The notes: generated by a model from the letters alone, not told the origin. A stretch of DNA of 64,000 bases from Shewanella sp. KT0246 (GCF_019654955.1 NZ_BPEV01000005.1:1-64000); one strand, 5' to 3'; shown: positions 48,248-57,028, numbered from the stretch's first letter. Program-made: numbers and translations.

Positions 48248-49102
48248 TTATGCCTCCTCAAGCGTAAATGATGATGTTGGTGCCGATGATTCTAGTAACA
48301 AAGCCTGCAAGCATTCAGCCCAACCTTTAGGGCCGTATTGCTGGCTTTGCATGGTTTTATTGGCAGTCTTAATTTTTGGGAAAGTATGTGTCGGAGATTT
48401 AATTTGAATCGCCACATCGGCAGCTTCTAACATGGCACTGTCGTTACCACTGTCACCCAGTGCAATGGTTTGCACACTGGTTTGATAAACATCGGCATAA
48501 ACTTGGGCTAACCAGTCCATGGCACGGCCTTTATCAGTATGCCCACCCACATGTAAAAAACGGCCACCCTGCAACATATTGGCTCCTAGACTGTTCATAT
48601 GTTTAATGAAGGCTTGCTTACGGTCGATATCTGCCGTCCACAATAACGGTTCTGAATAATGTCTTACGAGGGCTAAAGTGGCTTTATCTTCCGATAAATC
48701 AGTCAGTTCACATAGGTCTTGAGATGTTAATGTCGAAAAACCAATATAGTCACTAGCAAACTCATCAGCCTTGGCGTCGAGTAGCTGTAACCAATGCTCG
48801 CGGGGTTCGCAAAACTCTTTTACCCAGTAATAACCTTGCGTAAACGTATCTGCTGGTTGGCTGTCGAAATAACCGATAGGGATATACACCACTGCACCAT
48901 TTTCAGAAATGAATGGTGAATTAAAACCAATGGTTTGTTGAATTTTCTCCATTTCAGCAAAAGTTTTACTGGTATTAGCAATAATGGGAATTTGCTTTTC
49001 TATTAGCGCTTCTATCACGCCAATTGCACTGGAGAAGCTGTAATCATAATGATCCAGTAAAGTACCATCCATATCGGTAAAAATAAGCGGTTTTGTCATC
49101 AT
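48248..49102 (-). CDS. HAD phosphatase, mannosyl/glucosyl-3-phosphoglycerate phosphatase family
   Basis: The 284-residue HAD hydrolase has motif I FTDMDGTLLD at the N-terminus and motif IV ALGDSGNDSAML, with the MpgP/YedP family style (HVGGHTDKGRAMDWL). It should remove the phosphate from glucosyl-3-phosphoglycerate to give glucosylglycerate. GGAAGGGAAAG precedes paired ATGs at 49102 and 49099. First gene of a three-gene minus-strand operon. Confidence 0.88.
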   Translation of the reverse strand: MMTKPLIFTDMDGTLLDHYDYSFSSAIGVIEALIEKQIPIIANTSKTFAEMEKIQQTIGFNSPFISENGAVVYIPIGYFDSQPADTFTQGYYWVKEFCEPREHWLQLLDAKADEFASDYIGFSTLTSQDLCELTDLSEDKATLALVRHYSEPLLWTADIDRKQAFIKHMNSLGANMLQGGRFLHVGGHTDKGRAMDWLAQVYADVYQTSVQTIALGDSGNDSAMLEAADVAIQIKSPTHTFPKIKTANKTMQSQQYGPKGWAECLQALLLESSAPTSSFTLEEA

Positions 49103-49517
49103 GTGCTTTCCCTTCCATTTCACGCATCACTTGCTGATGAACTTAAACGTTACAGGGAACATGCCAGCTTATCTAAGCTTGCACTACAATGGTTCAATAC
49201 TTAATGTTAGATGTTGATTTTAAATGTTAAAATAATTATTCCAATTGCATTTTTTGTATATTTGAAATATCAATTCAAACACTGACATGCTGACTTTTAA
49301 CTCACCCATCGCACCAATAAGGTGCAACAAACATCAAAACATGCTTTTAAAACAAACAGAGCAACTGTGATATCTCAATAAAGTAACGGCAATAGAAAAC
49401 AGTGAAACACTGTTCGCCTCTGAGTACTTTTATTAACTAAGAGGATTTGATCCTGCAAAGGTGAGTTCGTTAAATTACATTCATCGAGTAAATTCTATCT
49501 CGCCTTAGGGCATTAGT
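49103..49517. other. Intergenic region upstream of the RNA candidate
   Basis: AT-rich divergent region with two small perfect hairpins (AACAGTG-AAA-CACTGTT at 49398-49414 and AGGAT-TTG-ATCCT at 49442-49454). No protein gene is supportable. Confidence 0.45.
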
Positions 49518-49589
49518 CGGCAACGGGAGTACTTATCGCCAATATAAGTACACTTCACCACTCCAAGGGTTCCCGTTGCCGCTTTTTTT
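49518..49589 (+). ncRNA. Candidate small RNA or leader with strong terminator
   Basis: A perfect 11-bp outer stem (CGGCAACGGGA / TCCCGTTGCCG) encloses a perfect 8-bp inner stem (GTACTTAT / ATAAGTAC, 7-base loop). A 19-base unpaired 3' bulge follows, then C and seven Ts. There is no plus-strand gene upstream to terminate: the previous plus-strand gene ends at 45110. It is therefore either the end of a small RNA starting upstream, or an attenuator in the leader of the gene at 49659. Confidence 0.6.
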
Positions 49590-49658
49590 ATTGTGAGATG
49601 GCTTCCCTAATCACTTTGATCACTGCACTGACAACAAATCGATCTCAGGTATACATTC

Positions 49659-50864
49659 ATGTTCAAAAAAATAGTCTTATCATCATTGATGCTGAGTGGT
49701 TCTGCCTTTGCAGGCACCGATAGCAGCTTCTATGATCCTGTTGATGGCAAATTTGATATGGGTAATTACCTAGCAGAAAATGCGTATGGTTTTCTACCTG
49801 TACCAGTAATCATTACCGAGCCCGCTGTCGGTTTCGGTGGCGGTATTGCAGGATTATTTTTGCATGAATCTGAGGAAGAAAAAGCCCACAGACAAGAAAA
49901 GGCCATGGCCTCCTTAGATGGTGGTGCCCAATTAATCCCACCAGCCATGACTGCTGTAGGAGCATTAGCCACTGAAAATGGTTCTTGGTTTGCCTTTGCC
50001 GGACACCGCCACTCATGGCAGCAAGATCATATTCGTTATACCGTTATTGGAGGAGCGGGCAAGGTCAATTTTGACCTTTACTCTAACTTAGGCGGCTTAC
50101 TGCCCGTCGACAAACCTGTCAGTTTTGATACCCAAACCACTGCGGCTTTTGCGAGTCAAAAATTGTTGTTTCGCATTCCTGAAACTCAATTAATGTTGGG
50201 TGTAAAACAATTTTGGGCACAATCGAGCATTTCGTCTTCAAACCAAATTGTTGATTGGATTTTCCAGCAAACGCTTGGAGAACATAACACCTCATCAGGT
50301 CTTGGTTTAGCCGCTGAATATGATACCCGCGACAATATATTTTACCCTTCTAAAGGCTATTTAGTGTCAGCAGAATACATGAGTTATAACGAGGCGCTTG
50401 GTTCAGACTATCTCTATGATAGCTTTGAAATAAGTGGTCAAAGCTTTTGGCCGGTGGCAGAGAAGTGGACATTGGCTGTTGCGGGAAATTACCAAGCTTT
50501 TTACGCAAAAGACGATGCGCTACCGCCTACAGTTAAGCCTTATATTGATTTACGCGGGGTGTCATCATATCGCTATCAAGGGGATCAAACTGCCACATTG
50601 CAAACACAGGTCATGTATCACCTTAACCATCGTTGGACCTTATCTGGCTTTTACGGCTTGGGTTACACCTATCAAGATAATGCAGTACTAAATTCGTCAT
50701 CGGTAAACGCGATGACAGAGTCTGCATCAGATGAGCTCATCTCTGCATACGGTGTCGGATTTCGCTATCAAATAGCCCGTCGTTACGGCATCCATATGGG
50801 GGTTGATATCGCCTTTAGTGAGGAGCAAAGTGCGCTCTACTTTAATGTTGGCAGCGGTTTTTAA
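49659..50864 (+). CDS. BamA/TamA (Omp85)-like outer-membrane protein
   Basis: The 401-residue protein has a signal peptide (about 1-18, SAFAG) and a C-terminal surface-antigen barrel. YDTRDNIFYPSKGYLVSAEY and the closing strand with DIAFSEEQSALYFNVGSGF are typical. No POTRA repeats fit in the short N-terminal part, so it is a barrel-only relative, not BamA itself. Substrate and role are unknown. The RNA candidate lies 70 bases upstream. Confidence 0.82.
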   Translation: MFKKIVLSSLMLSGSAFAGTDSSFYDPVDGKFDMGNYLAENAYGFLPVPVIITEPAVGFGGGIAGLFLHESEEEKAHRQEKAMASLDGGAQLIPPAMTAVGALATENGSWFAFAGHRHSWQQDHIRYTVIGGAGKVNFDLYSNLGGLLPVDKPVSFDTQTTAAFASQKLLFRIPETQLMLGVKQFWAQSSISSSNQIVDWIFQQTLGEHNTSSGLGLAAEYDTRDNIFYPSKGYLVSAEYMSYNEALGSDYLYDSFEISGQSFWPVAEKWTLAVAGNYQAFYAKDDALPPTVKPYIDLRGVSSYRYQGDQTATLQTQVMYHLNHRWTLSGFYGLGYTYQDNAVLNSSSVNAMTESASDELISAYGVGFRYQIARRYGIHMGVDIAFSEEQSALYFNVGSGF

Positions 50865-50883
50865 CCGCTCAATTTTCGGTTAT

Positions 50884-52764
50884 TTAAGCACACTGTTTGG
50901 CAAGATAGACTTTATTTTTACCTGAGTATTTAGCTTGATAAAGTGCGTCATCAGCATGTTTACTCAGATCTGCTAATGTCGTTGATACACTATCTAACGT
51001 GGCCACACCTAAGCTAATGGTAAATTCAACATCAATGCCATCAAAGTGGAATGACTGGGACGCAATACCGTTACGCAGCCTATCAGAAATAGTAAAGGCT
51101 TCATCAAGGTTGGTATTATCCAAAATAATTAAAAACTCTTCGCCGCCAATTCTACCGACTAAGTCAGTCTTTTTAAGCCAACTTCGGGCTCTTTTGGCTG
51201 CTGCTTTAATCGCTAAATCACCGATATGATGACCAAAACGATCATTGATCGATTTAAAATTATCAATATCAAAAATAATCACAGAGGCAGGTTGGCGCTT
51301 ACGGATGGCTCTATCAATAATCTTCTGACCTTTTTGGAAGGTGTAACCGCGATTCGATAAGCCAGTGAGATAATCAGTTTGAGCACGTTCTTTAAGGGTT
51401 TTTCTTGAGTGCAATAAAATCAATACTATGCCAAATAACACCACAGCCAGTACTAGAAATAAGGTAAGCCTTAAATCGCTAATTCGTTCTTTATCTTCAA
51501 CAGCAGCCCAATTTAACTCATTAATAGCAAGGCGATTTTCAAGTAGCTCATTCTCAAATGCTGCGAGTTTAATATTATGATCCAGTGATGTCGTCAGTAC
51601 TTTACTGTCAATAATGCTCTGATTGTTCTCTCGCTCAATATCAACAACCTGCAAAAATAAATTAGCCGCTTTTACTGGCTCATTTTCTGCTAATGCAATA
51701 ATGGCATCAGCCTTTAACATCATGTCCTTCATATTGGCTGGAAATTTATCATCCAACCTAAATATTCTTGCCATTTCAGCAGCTTTATTTAAATCACCAC
51801 TGCGAGTATAGGCAAGCGCGAGATACAAATAGGTGCTAGTGATAAAATACTGTTCTCTGGTGGTATCTTGTAACAAAAGCGCCTTTTCAAGATGAACCGC
51901 AGCTTGAGTAAAGTCATAGGTTCTCAGCGCCAATTGACCCGCATTCAGGTGCGAGAAAAACAATAAATCACCTTCACCATTGGCAACTCTTGCTAATTCA
52001 AATTGCTGTTGGATACTTTCTTCAGCCTTACCCCAATCACCTAACTTAATTGCTTGGCTTAACATGTTGTGCTGCATGTTAAACATATCTTCAATATCGT
52101 TAATGGTTTTCCAGGTTTCATAGGCTATTTTGAAGTTTTCATAACCTCGTTGATGTAATCCAACACGACGATACAAACTGCCAGTGGCATTATAAATCAG
52201 AGCCTTACGGTTAACATTGAGATTCTCACTTTTATCCACCACCAGTAAGGCTTCATCAAGTAAATCGATGCCTTTATAGACTGTATCAGGTTCTATGAAA
52301 CAGAAAGCATTTTGGGTCAGCGTTTTAGCAAGGAGTTCTGAATTGGTGTGTTTGCGGGCATATTCAAGTGCCAGCTTCCTATCAACACAATAGGTTATAG
52401 GGTCATTTGATTGAAGATATAGCGCAAAAGAGCGCTCTAAATGGCTATCAATAAGAATGTCTGAAACGGGTAGGTATTTAACCAGCGCAATGCCTTTATC
52501 ATAACTATTTATCGCTTGATTTAATTGACGGGTCTTTTCGTAAGCTTGACCATAAAGAAAATACACCTGCGCTTGTTCTTCAGGCGAAAAGCCGCTGCTG
52601 GTTATATCAAACTTATCCAGCAACACTACAGCTTCAGCAGGACTGACTTTGGCCACTGTTTTTTGCAATTCTAATAGGGTCTCTTTAGCAAATCCGCTAG
52701 CGCTGAGTACAAAAAGGCAGCCGAATAGGCAAATACGCCACCTTTTCACCAATAATATGTCCAT
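50884..52764 (-). CDS. TPR-containing membrane diguanylate cyclase
   Basis: The 626-residue protein has a signal peptide or anchor (about 7-26), a periplasmic TPR-rich helical domain (about 30-400, with YGQAYEKTRQLNQAINSYDKG-type repeats), a membrane helix (LTLFLVLAVVLFGIVLILL) and a GGDEF domain with GGEEF. The I-site position reads KKTD instead of RxxD, so product inhibition is probably weak. I start at the ATG with GAGG upstream, 22 codons inside the longest frame. Confidence 0.9.
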   Translation of the reverse strand: MDILLVKRWRICLFGCLFVLSASGFAKETLLELQKTVAKVSPAEAVVLLDKFDITSSGFSPEEQAQVYFLYGQAYEKTRQLNQAINSYDKGIALVKYLPVSDILIDSHLERSFALYLQSNDPITYCVDRKLALEYARKHTNSELLAKTLTQNAFCFIEPDTVYKGIDLLDEALLVVDKSENLNVNRKALIYNATGSLYRRVGLHQRGYENFKIAYETWKTINDIEDMFNMQHNMLSQAIKLGDWGKAEESIQQQFELARVANGEGDLLFFSHLNAGQLALRTYDFTQAAVHLEKALLLQDTTREQYFITSTYLYLALAYTRSGDLNKAAEMARIFRLDDKFPANMKDMMLKADAIIALAENEPVKAANLFLQVVDIERENNQSIIDSKVLTTSLDHNIKLAAFENELLENRLAINELNWAAVEDKERISDLRLTLFLVLAVVLFGIVLILLHSRKTLKERAQTDYLTGLSNRGYTFQKGQKIIDRAIRKRQPASVIIFDIDNFKSINDRFGHHIGDLAIKAAAKRARSWLKKTDLVGRIGGEEFLIILDNTNLDEAFTISDRLRNGIASQSFHFDGIDVEFTISLGVATLDSVSTTLADLSKHADDALYQAKYSGKNKVYLAKQCA

Positions 52765-52903
52765 ATAAAACCTCAACATCATAGCCCTTTTGTAGTATAT
52801 CTTTTTCAGGGTAACACAGTATTTCATCAAGGTTAAAATATTGATTTAAAGGTATATTTGTTACCTTTAGTTACATATATAACAATGCTTCAAAAATTTA
52901 GTA

Positions 52904-53320
52904 CTAAAACTCTTGATTCATTTTTTGTAAACATGACAACAGTACTTTGGCTTCTTCAATATCAATATGGCGAGTGAGATCGCCCATTAAATCAAGGTGT
53001 AGTTGATGATGTTGATGGTGAATATCTAACCCAGATGAGGTTAATTGCACCACAATTGCACGGCCATCTTCTGGATGAGGAGTTCGCTCCATCAGCCCTA
53101 AGTTCACTAATTTATCCACCTGCACAGTAAGCGTTCCTGTGGTGATACCGAGTTTTTGTGCTAATTCCTTCATTCTGAGCGCGCCGAATGTTCCCAGCAC
53201 TTCGATGGTATGAGTCTGCGCAAGACTATAGCCTGTTTCTTTAACAACAGACTGCTCCCAAGAAGACATCTTGTCGTAAAACTCAATAATCGTTTGATTT
53301 AATAACTCAGTATTTGGCAT
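52904..53320 (-). CDS. MarR-family regulator
   Basis: The 138-residue winged-helix protein has recognition helix segment KLGITTGTLTVQVDKLVNLGLM and wing PHPEDGRAIVVQLTSSG. It starts three bases after the CDF efflux gene on the same strand, so the two form one operon. The paired TTGATTATCAA sites upstream of that operon are probably its operators. Confidence 0.92.
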   Translation of the reverse strand: MPNTELLNQTIIEFYDKMSSWEQSVVKETGYSLAQTHTIEVLGTFGALRMKELAQKLGITTGTLTVQVDKLVNLGLMERTPHPEDGRAIVVQLTSSGLDIHHQHHQLHLDLMGDLTRHIDIEEAKVLLSCLQKMNQEF

Positions 53321-53323
53321 GGA

Positions 53324-54379
53324 TTAACTCATTGGGTGAACTTCAATTGTTAGATGATGAATTTTATCAAATTGACTCAATAAGTTCTTATATTCAGCAA
53401 TAGAAAAATCAGCCTGTTTTGCAACTAAGGTTAGCGCTGCCGAATAATGATGACCGCTAATTTTCCAAACATGCATATCTTTAATATCAGCATAAGGCTT
53501 TAATACGTCAGCTATCTGCTGTTTATATTGCGAATCAATACTCTCATCCAATAGCACAGGGCTAGTTTGTTTCATTAAACCTAAAGTCCATTTGGTTATT
53601 ACAATCGCACCAACCATACCCATCACAGCATCGAGCCAATGCCAGCCATAAAACTTACCAAAAACAAGCGCGATAATCGCTAATACAGATGTTAATGCAT
53701 CGGCTAACACGTGCATATAGGCAGCACGCAAATTATGATCATGATGCTTTTCACCTGACTTGTGTTCGTGCTGTTGATGCTCATGTTGATGATCTTTACT
53801 ATGCTCATTATGTTCATGTGCATGATCGTGAAAATGGCCGTGCGAATGCTTTTGTGAAGAGACGTGTGAGTGATCGTGAGAATGGCCATGTGAGTGACTG
53901 TGTGAAGGGCCATGCGAATGATCGTGATCATGATGATGGTGCTCGCCCAATAAGAAAATACTGGCAACATTCACAGCCAAGCCAATAAAGGCCACCATAA
54001 TGGCTTCGTTAAAATGAATGGTTTGCGGATTAAGCAGCCGATGAATGGATTCAACCATCATCAATAACGCCACCACACCCAAAACAATCGCGCTGGTGTA
54101 GCCACCTAATACACTAACCTTACCCGCTCCGAACGAAAACTTATCAGAATCAGCATGCTTTCGCGCATAGCGATAGGCAAATAAAGTGATACAAAACGCT
54201 GCTGCATGGGTTCCCATATGCCAACCATCAGCTAGCAAGGCCATCGAGCCATATACTGTGCCAGCAATGATCTCAACAACCATGGCGGTCACAGTTAATA
54301 TTAATACGTAGAGTGTTCTCTTTTCGCCAGCACTTTGCTGAGGACAAAAGTCGTGTTGATGTTCGGTAGTAAATCGCAC
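53324..54379 (-). CDS. Cation diffusion facilitator, DmeF type, with His-rich loop
   Basis: The 351-residue inner-membrane metal/proton antiporter has about six membrane segments, with metal-site HxxxD-type motifs in DGWHMGTHA and HVLADALTS. Between segments 4 and 5 is a very His/Asp-rich loop (about residues 146-212). DmeF-type members export cobalt, nickel or similar divalent ions. A C-terminal cytoplasmic domain follows. Co-transcribed with the MarR gene. Confidence 0.92.
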   Translation of the reverse strand: MRFTTEHQHDFCPQQSAGEKRTLYVLILTVTAMVVEIIAGTVYGSMALLADGWHMGTHAAAFCITLFAYRYARKHADSDKFSFGAGKVSVLGGYTSAIVLGVVALLMMVESIHRLLNPQTIHFNEAIMVAFIGLAVNVASIFLLGEHHHHDHDHSHGPSHSHSHGHSHDHSHVSSQKHSHGHFHDHAHEHNEHSKDHQHEHQQHEHKSGEKHHDHNLRAAYMHVLADALTSVLAIIALVFGKFYGWHWLDAVMGMVGAIVITKWTLGLMKQTSPVLLDESIDSQYKQQIADVLKPYADIKDMHVWKISGHHYSAALTLVAKQADFSIAEYKNLLSQFDKIHHLTIEVHPMS

Positions 54380-54392
54380 GCGGCACCTTTAG

Positions 54393-54405
54393 TTTGATTA
54401 TCAAA
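54393..54405. promoter_or_regulatory. MarR-type operator, copy 1
   Basis: TTTGATTATCAAA is a perfect palindrome around one central base, 14 bases upstream of the CDF start. Confidence 0.75.
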
Positions 54406-54423
54406 GCATTTAAATAAAATACC

Positions 54424-54434
54424 TTGATAATCAA
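54424..54434. promoter_or_regulatory. MarR-type operator, copy 2
   Basis: TTGATAATCAA is the same palindrome on the other strand. Its centre is 30 bases (about three helix turns) from copy 1, placing both sites on one face of the DNA. Confidence 0.75.
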
Positions 54435-54584
54435 ACTAAATCAATTTCATTGAAGGTTTTTTTGTTCTCAATCAATTATTCAGTAAAAATTTACACTGTA
54501 AATCACACGAGCTCAGTCAATAACCCTCGCGAGTTCATCATTGCTGATATTCGGTTAAGCTTGAAATCAATCCTGACAATCTTT

Positions 54585-54790
54585 ACAATGCCGCTGTCTT
54601 TGGGGAGTAACTTGCCACTCATTTAAACAGCCTTTAAATAAGTCGGTTTGTTCGTCAACATAATTGATGCACATCATCATGGCGTTCAAGACTCAGTGCC
54701 AACTGAGTTTAGTGAGACCATAGACAATGATCACAACCCGAGGTGGGGAGTGAGCATTGTCTTAGGTTAATCACAATCCCCACCTCCAAA
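54585..54790 (+). promoter_or_regulatory. yybP-ykoY manganese riboswitch
   Basis: The leader carries the conserved parts of this Mn2+-sensing class: TTTGGGGAGTAA (54599-54610) and CCCGAGGT (54737-54744). GCATTGT (54754-54760) can pair with ACAATGC (54585-54591) to close the aptamer; AGACAATG (54722-54729) offers a competing partner. GAGGTGGGG (54740-54748) can also pair with CCCCACCTC (54778-54786) just before the ribosome site. It should switch on the GDT1-type exporter when manganese is high. Confidence 0.85.
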
Positions 54791-54800
54791 AGAGAACCCT

Positions 54801-55355
54801 GTGAGCGTTTTAGCCATATCCATTACCACTGTCGCCTTGGCCGAAATTGGTGATAAAACCCAACTGTTATCTTTACTGCTAGCTAGCCGCTACCGTAAAC
54901 CTATTCCTATTATTGCCGCCATATTCTTAGCCACGATTGCCAATCATGCTTTAGCAGCATATTTAGGTGTGGTGATTGCCGATTACCTTTCTCCTCAGCT
55001 ATTAACTTGGGTATTAGCAATCAGCTTTTTAGCCATGGCAGCGTGGATACTGGTTCCTGATAAGCTTGATGATGATGAAAAAATCTCCAACAGAGGCCCC
55101 TTTGTTGCCAGCTTTATTGCCTTTTTCATTGCCGAAATTGGCGATAAAACCCAAATAGCCACCTCCATTCTTGGCGCTCAATACGCTGATGCTTTAGCCA
55201 TGGTGGTGATAGGCACCACTATCGGCATGCTGCTCGCTAATGTGCCAGTTGTGATTATCGGAAAACTGTCTGCAGACAAGTTGCCATTAGCATTAATACG
55301 CAGAATTACAGCAGGTTTGTTTGTTCTGTTGGCTGCGGCAGCAATGTTAGCTTAA
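54801..55355 (+). CDS. TMEM165/GDT1 (UPF0016) family manganese exporter
   Basis: The 184-residue membrane protein has six membrane segments in two halves. Each half carries the family's ExGDKT motif (AEIGDKTQLL near residue 13 and AEIGDKTQIA near residue 113). Bacterial members (MneA type) export Mn2+. The Mn riboswitch upstream strongly supports this. Starts at GTG after AAAAGAGAACCCT. Confidence 0.92.
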   Translation: MSVLAISITTVALAEIGDKTQLLSLLLASRYRKPIPIIAAIFLATIANHALAAYLGVVIADYLSPQLLTWVLAISFLAMAAWILVPDKLDDDEKISNRGPFVASFIAFFIAEIGDKTQIATSILGAQYADALAMVVIGTTIGMLLANVPVVIIGKLSADKLPLALIRRITAGLFVLLAAAAMLA

Positions 55356-55505
55356 AACCAGTAAGTAATTGATATAAAGCTATTAACTAGATTTAAATTG
55401 ATAATTTTTTGAGTAGAAGATAAAAAATTCGTCTTTTTTTATCTGCCTTCGTCTTATGAGTAATTAAACAATTAAATTTGCGTTCATCGTAAGAAGGCTC
55501 AATCC

Positions 55506-56204
55506 ATGATTAAAATTATCAGTTTCAAAATTTGCCCTTTTGTTCAGCGTGTAACAGCTGCATTAGCGGCTAAAAATATCGCTTATGAAATCGAATACAT
55601 CAGCTTAAGTGACAAACCACAATGGTTTTTAGATATCTCACCCAACGGTCAAGTGCCTGTGATGGTGACAGACAATGGCACCGCATTGTTTGAGTCTGAT
55701 GCGATTATTGAATACATCGAAGATGAATATGGTCCGCTTGAGCAAAACGTTACCAATGAGCAACGCGCATTAGATCGTGCATGGAGTTACTTAGGTTCTA
55801 AGCATTACTTGGCACAATGTGGCGCGATGAGCAGCAAAGATAAAGCGACCTTAGAAACTCGATTTAATAAATTGTACAAAGCATTCCAAAAAGCTGAAGA
55901 ACAGCTTACTGGCAGCACCCAGTTTTTTAAATCTGATGCATTAAGTAACGTCGATTTAGCTTGGCTACCACTACTTCACCGTGCTGATATTATTAAGCAA
56001 AAGTCGGGCTATGACATGCTCTGTGGTTTACCTAAAATGCAAGCATGGCAACAAGCTATCATGGCAATAGGTTTAGTTGAAAAAACAGTATCGAGTGACT
56101 TTGTAGAGAAATTTTCAGGCTTTTACTTAACCAATACCTATTTGGCTGAAGGTAAAAATATTGTGCAAACGGGTTGCAGTGGTAGTGCGAGTTGCTGCGG
56201 TTAA
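55506..56204 (+). CDS. Glutathione S-transferase family protein with Cys-rich tail
   Basis: The 232-residue protein has a thioredoxin-like N-terminal domain (KICPFVQRVTAALAAKNIAYE, GQVPVMV, FESDAIIEYIED) and a helical C-terminal domain. KICPF carries a catalytic-type Cys, as in omega/lambda-type transferases. The final residues GCSGSASCCG form a Cys cluster not usual for the family. The substrate is unknown. A strong terminator follows, before sigZ. Confidence 0.85.
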   Translation: MIKIISFKICPFVQRVTAALAAKNIAYEIEYISLSDKPQWFLDISPNGQVPVMVTDNGTALFESDAIIEYIEDEYGPLEQNVTNEQRALDRAWSYLGSKHYLAQCGAMSSKDKATLETRFNKLYKAFQKAEEQLTGSTQFFKSDALSNVDLAWLPLLHRADIIKQKSGYDMLCGLPKMQAWQQAIMAIGLVEKTVSSDFVEKFSGFYLTNTYLAEGKNIVQTGCSGSASCCG

Positions 56205-56301
56205 ATCGCTTTTAAAGTAGCTATTCAGGTTACTAAGCAAGAAACTGCAGGCGTTATACATCCTGATAATTCAGCGCTACACTGGATAATGACAACACAC
56301 G

Positions 56302-56332
56302 AACTGATCTAAGTATGCTTAGATCAGTTTTT
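56302..56332 (+). terminator. Intrinsic terminator between gst and sigZ
   Basis: A 12-bp stem AACTGATCTAAG / CTTAGATCAGTT with loop TATG is followed by TTT. It ends 34 bases before the sigZ start. Confidence 0.88.
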
Positions 56333-56366
56333 GCGTTCTGAGAAAACAAACATCATAGGAAACACG

Positions 56367-56939
56367 ATGACAACATCAACAGCTATAAGCATTGAAACTA
56401 TTTGGGCTGAATATCGCACTAGCCTTAAGGCATTTTTGACTAAAAATGTCTCAAATCATGCTGATGTTGATGATTTACTGCAAGAAATCCTAATCAAAAG
56501 CTATAACAGCTTAGACAAAATCCAAGACACTAAAAAGCTTAAATCTTGGCTATTTCAAATAGCTAATCACACCATCATCGATTTTTATCGTAAGCGTGCT
56601 AGAAACCAAACAAGCGAATTACAAGATCAACATGACTGGGCTTTAGAAGAAAGCGAAGATATTTTTGAACAAATGACTGATTGTATTACGCCCTTTATTA
56701 ATGGCCTACCACCAGAAGAAGCGGAGTTGCTGACTGCAGTTGAGCTAAATGGTGTCGCCCAAAAAGCCTATGCTGCTCAACAAGATATTAAATACTCGAC
56801 CTTAAAGTCGCGAGTGCAAAAAAGCCGTCAGTCTCTATACAGCTTATTTAATCAATGTTGTGATTTTCACCTTGATGCCAAAGGTAATCTCGTTTCTTAT
56901 ACCCGTAAAATCGGTAAAGATTGCGGCGGTAAGTGTTAG
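56367..56939 (+). CDS. sigZ: SigZ-like ECF sigma factor
   Basis: The 190-residue sigma factor has region 2 (DVDDLLQEILIKSYNSLD, then WLFQIANHTIIDFYRKRAR) and region 4 (LPPEEAELLTAVELNGVAQ... STLKSRVQKSRQSL). The C-terminus has cysteines (NQCCDFH and ending CGGKC), as in SigZ-type factors. No anti-sigma gene is adjacent. The ATG after ATAGGAAACACG is the start, 12 codons inside the longest frame. Confidence 0.88.
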   Translation: MTTSTAISIETIWAEYRTSLKAFLTKNVSNHADVDDLLQEILIKSYNSLDKIQDTKKLKSWLFQIANHTIIDFYRKRARNQTSELQDQHDWALEESEDIFEQMTDCITPFINGLPPEEAELLTAVELNGVAQKAYAAQQDIKYSTLKSRVQKSRQSLYSLFNQCCDFHLDAKGNLVSYTRKIGKDCGGKC

Positions 56940-57028
56940 TGGTTATTAAATTATTAAAGACTGTTTATTATCAAAGAATGCTTACTATTAAATATTGCTT
57001 AGCATTTCGATAAATCAGCCTGTTTTAG

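Noticed and set aside
49461..49508. 15-codon GTG frame upstream of the RNA candidate, considered as a leader peptide
   Set aside because: No good ribosome site and no run of regulatory codons; kept only as part of the RNA region.
53689..53988. Frames of 88-99 codons overlapping the CDF gene on both strands
   Set aside because: They come from the CAT/GAT-rich DNA coding the His-rich loop; no start signals and no homology by eye.
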